64,000 nucleotides of DNA from Patiria pectinifera. Lineage: Eukaryota > Echinodermata > Asteroidea > Valvatida > Asterinidae. A program made the position numbers and the translations under genes. Below the pieces are notes generated by a model. That model made no database searches. It was given only the letters and a program-made list of their open reading frames with translations, and was not told the DNA's origin. Positions 61,501 to 64,000 of this stretch are shown in pieces. The DNA is taken from contig CM057144.1 of NCBI GenBank assembly GCA_029964075.1, positions 15,151,281-15,215,280 on the forward strand. The letters run 5' to 3'. How positions within the stretch are numbered: position 1 is the stretch's first letter; every line of letters starts with the position of its first letter.

Positions 61501-64000
61501 ACTTCAGAAGTGATCACTTCAACATTTGGCCACCCCTGCTCAAAACAATCTCTCATCTCATTTGCTGTCATTCCCTGAATCTGATGTGTGAAATGTGGAG
61601 AAAACTGATCAATAATGTGATGATGATAACCCCCACGGCAAATTATAGCCAGTAAGAAGGTCTGACCGTCTTGCTGCAGACCTTTTACTTCATCCACCAA
61701 CGAAAACTGAATCTCTGTTGCAAGCTGTTCTACATTGATAAGAATGTAAAGTGCCCTTGACTCCGTTTGCGATGCATTGCGACATCGTCGTACGAGAAGG
61801 TAGACCTCCTCCCAAGTTGTTTCCGAATGGCAAAACAGAACGTGGCTTGCCTGGGGGTAATGGCCTGTTGTATTTCTCATAAGCGTCATGAGAACTGGAA
61901 TCGAATTTTCGCTGTCTTTTTCCAATTCTGCTACAAACACCTTACCAGGTTGTACTGTGTTGTCGAATGTAGCTTTTTGCGCGGTTTTGAGACACATAAT
62001 ATGTCTATCTGTTGACACGGAGTCTGAAAAGATCTTGTCCAGCGCTCTACCTGTCTCAACTAAACGAGCCTCCACATCACCGCTCTCTTTCGGTTGTTCG
62101 TAGTGTTGTCCCAGATGACTGGTCACGCAAATTCCGGCGCTCACATAATGGAAAAGATTCACAACGTCAACATCATTTCCATTCTCTCCTCTGAAGAACT
62201 GGTCGAGCATCCACAGTTGTCTTGAATGGAAAAAGTTCAAGTAGTGGAATGTACGTCTCGCGTCATCTAAAATGTTCTTCCTGAGTTCAAAATCAGTCTT
62301 CAAGGTCTGCTTAAGGGTGAAAAGATCATCTAGAGTGCTAACACTTCGTTGAAAGCTCTTGAAGTTGTAATGACCAGCATTTGATAGCCCTGAGCAAAGT
62401 TCAACAATTTCATTTACTTTATCAACACACTGGATAAAATTCTGGAGCTGATCAGACAAACGACCTTCTTCTTTATCCTCAACTTGTCTCCCTGGCTCAT
62501 AAGACAATCTTGAATTAACCATCAACAAAGCTCTACTGCGCAAGTCATTCAGTTCATCCTGCTCAAATTTGGCCACAGTGTCATCGTCCCTCATATATCG
62601 CATAGTAACTTCGCAAATTCCATCCCTTTTCAAGACAAAGCTATACGAACCGTTCGTCAACGCATTGTAAATTATTTTCTTTGTCATTTCTCCCCGTTGA
62701 GCAATATTGGTGTACAGATTCTTAAGAGCATGGAAATGCTGGTTGCACGTTTCGATCTTCTCAGAAATGTTCTTAATGCCAATTTCTTTACTCTCATCAA
62801 GGGCATCCATAAGCGTTTCTGGTGTGTCGAGTATCTCAACTCTCAGGAAGGGCCCCATGTACCATTGAACTTCAACAAGATCTGACACAGTTGATTCATT
62901 GACGAAAGAATCTGACCTCTCCTCGACCGCATCGATAAGATTTCGCAGATCTTCATCTCTGATTGGCTTCAGAAACTGAATTAACTGATCAGAGTGTATC
63001 AGCTCACTTATAGGCTTCCAGTCGTCACCGCTGAACTTGTTACCAACATCTTCGATCTTCCTCATTGCAGGATGGAGTTCTTGCAACAGCACCGTAGCAT
63101 TAGCAGACTCAAGAATGTTGAGCACAATCTTGACATCCTGAAGGAGGTCGGATTTCGCATGTTCAGGTATTTTAAATGTTCGGAAAAGACACTGCAACTG
63201 TTTTGCATACTGTCTTGTCCTTTCAAGCTTCACCCAACTTTTAGCATATTCTCTGGATTTTTCACTGATGGGCTTGCCAGCAAATCTGGACAGTTTGTTT
63301 AGCTCCACATGAAGTGTACTGCTATCGACACCTTCGAGCAAACATGTGATATCGCCTACTGTTATAATGTGACATCCCTGGACAATGTCGGAACAAAGTT
63401 TGTTGAAGACCGGCAGGCTCTTTGATAGAATCAGTTCAGCAAATGAAGCTATCTGCACAGGTTTTTCTCCACTCTTACTCGCGATGTCTTCAGAGTGACC
63501 AGAAGTATCAGATGACGCATCTTCTTCGTAGTCAGACATAGATTCACTGCTAAAGCTTGGTGGCACGCCGCAACCCTCAGACTCGAGGTGTCTTAGGCAG
63601 ATATTGGAAAACATCCTGGACGTTGTAACCATCTCTACTTTTACGGCAGTTTCAAGAATCGGCCGAAAAACGCCCCAGTAATTTTCGGACACAAGGTTCT
63701 CGAAACGTACATCACTCTCAGGATCAACATCGTGCTTTCTGCGATTGACCTCCATTTGGATTTTCTCCAAATCAGTTCGGCACGCGTTCCTCGCCAACGT
63801 TTTGTAAAACGCCACAAACCCTTCAATTTGACCAAGTTGCTGTGCATGCCTTTGAATAATCGCCATTTTGTCATGAAAACTCTGATAACGCTTTGTGGTA
63901 CTGGCTTCATCTGGGTGAAAACTGACAATCTGACAAAGTGACAATAGTTTGTCGACAAATCGTATTTTCCACAACCTGTTGACGAACTGCACGGAGACCG
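52566..64000 (-). CDS. RNF213: RNF213-like copy 2, giant exon (partial at 5' end)
   Basis: About 3,811 codons without interruption, in frame to the window edge; the GTG at 63992 is not a start because the frame stays open and aligns upstream with copy 1. Order of parts as in copy 1: stalk end, AAA3 with GETGCGKT and FLDEIN, AAA4 with GKPGCSKS, GISNWALDAAKMNRA, LLNRFEKQTL, NFLCGWQQVTLDSL, then the E3 region. AAA4 Walker B reads VVLLDNIGLAE: the catalytic Glu is Asn (codon 59147-59145), unlike copy 1. No RING; the RZ position carries CHCG ... CPTC only. The acidic linker at about 56160-56315 differs strongly from copy 1. Ends at donor CAG|GTATTA. Likely binds ATP at AAA4 but hydrolyses poorly (inference). 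Confidence 0.95.

Larger units (their letters stand above)
52402..64000 (-). other. RNF213: Gene model: RNF213/mysterin-like copy 2, 3' part
   Basis: Two exons seen (64000-52566 and 52485-52402) with an 80-nt intron. By comparison with copy 1, about 75 residues of the giant exon and all upstream exons lie beyond the right edge. Same orientation as copy 1 and the UBL-TerD gene; a tandem paralog, by eye about four fifths identical in protein. Confidence 0.85.

Noticed and set aside
1-64000. tRNA or rRNA genes
   Set aside because: I scanned for obvious cloverleaf ends and conserved rRNA blocks by eye and saw none; a covariance-model search would be needed to exclude diverged ones.

Overview
This is a eukaryotic, AT-rich window with spliced genes, long introns and many short DNA transposon relics. 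It looks like an invertebrate metazoan genome, most likely a marine deuterostome or lophotrochozoan; the phylum cannot be fixed from the sequence alone. All genes I can support lie on the minus strand.

Layout, left to right: (1) 1-1.4 kb, an array of short hairpin repeats; (2) 2.8-30.7 kb, a complete RNF213/mysterin-like gene (copy 1), modelled as one non-coding and seven coding exons that join in frame to about 4,927 aa, with one coding exon of 11.6 kb; its introns hold foldback MITEs, a Ty3/Gypsy fossil and a large inverted repeat; (3) 33.3-34.85 kb, a three-exon gene of 341 aa with an N-terminal Cys/His-rich zinc-binding region, a ubiquitin-like domain and a C-terminal TerD (tellurium-resistance family) domain; (4) 35-47.9 kb, intergenic DNA with two linked tandem repeats, scattered copies of the same unit and several MITEs; (5) 47.9-51.6 kb, a second, longer array of the same hairpin repeats; (6) 52.4-64 kb, the 3' part of a second RNF213-like gene (copy 2), clearly paralogous to copy 1 and running off the right edge.

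The hairpin array lies at the 3' side of both RNF213 copies and the flanks align, so gene plus array were duplicated together. Both paralogs keep the AAA3 and AAA4 ATPase modules of RNF213, but neither has the C3HC4 RING finger, and the RZ-type finger is reduced to a CxC...CxxC ribbon. Copy 2 also has Asn in place of the catalytic Walker B Glu of AAA4.

The most interesting points are the TerD/ubiquitin-like protein placed between two RING-less mysterins, suggesting (inference only) a ubiquitin-linked stress or immune island, and the hairpin array, in which stems vary in a compensatory way around a nearly fixed 7-nt loop.
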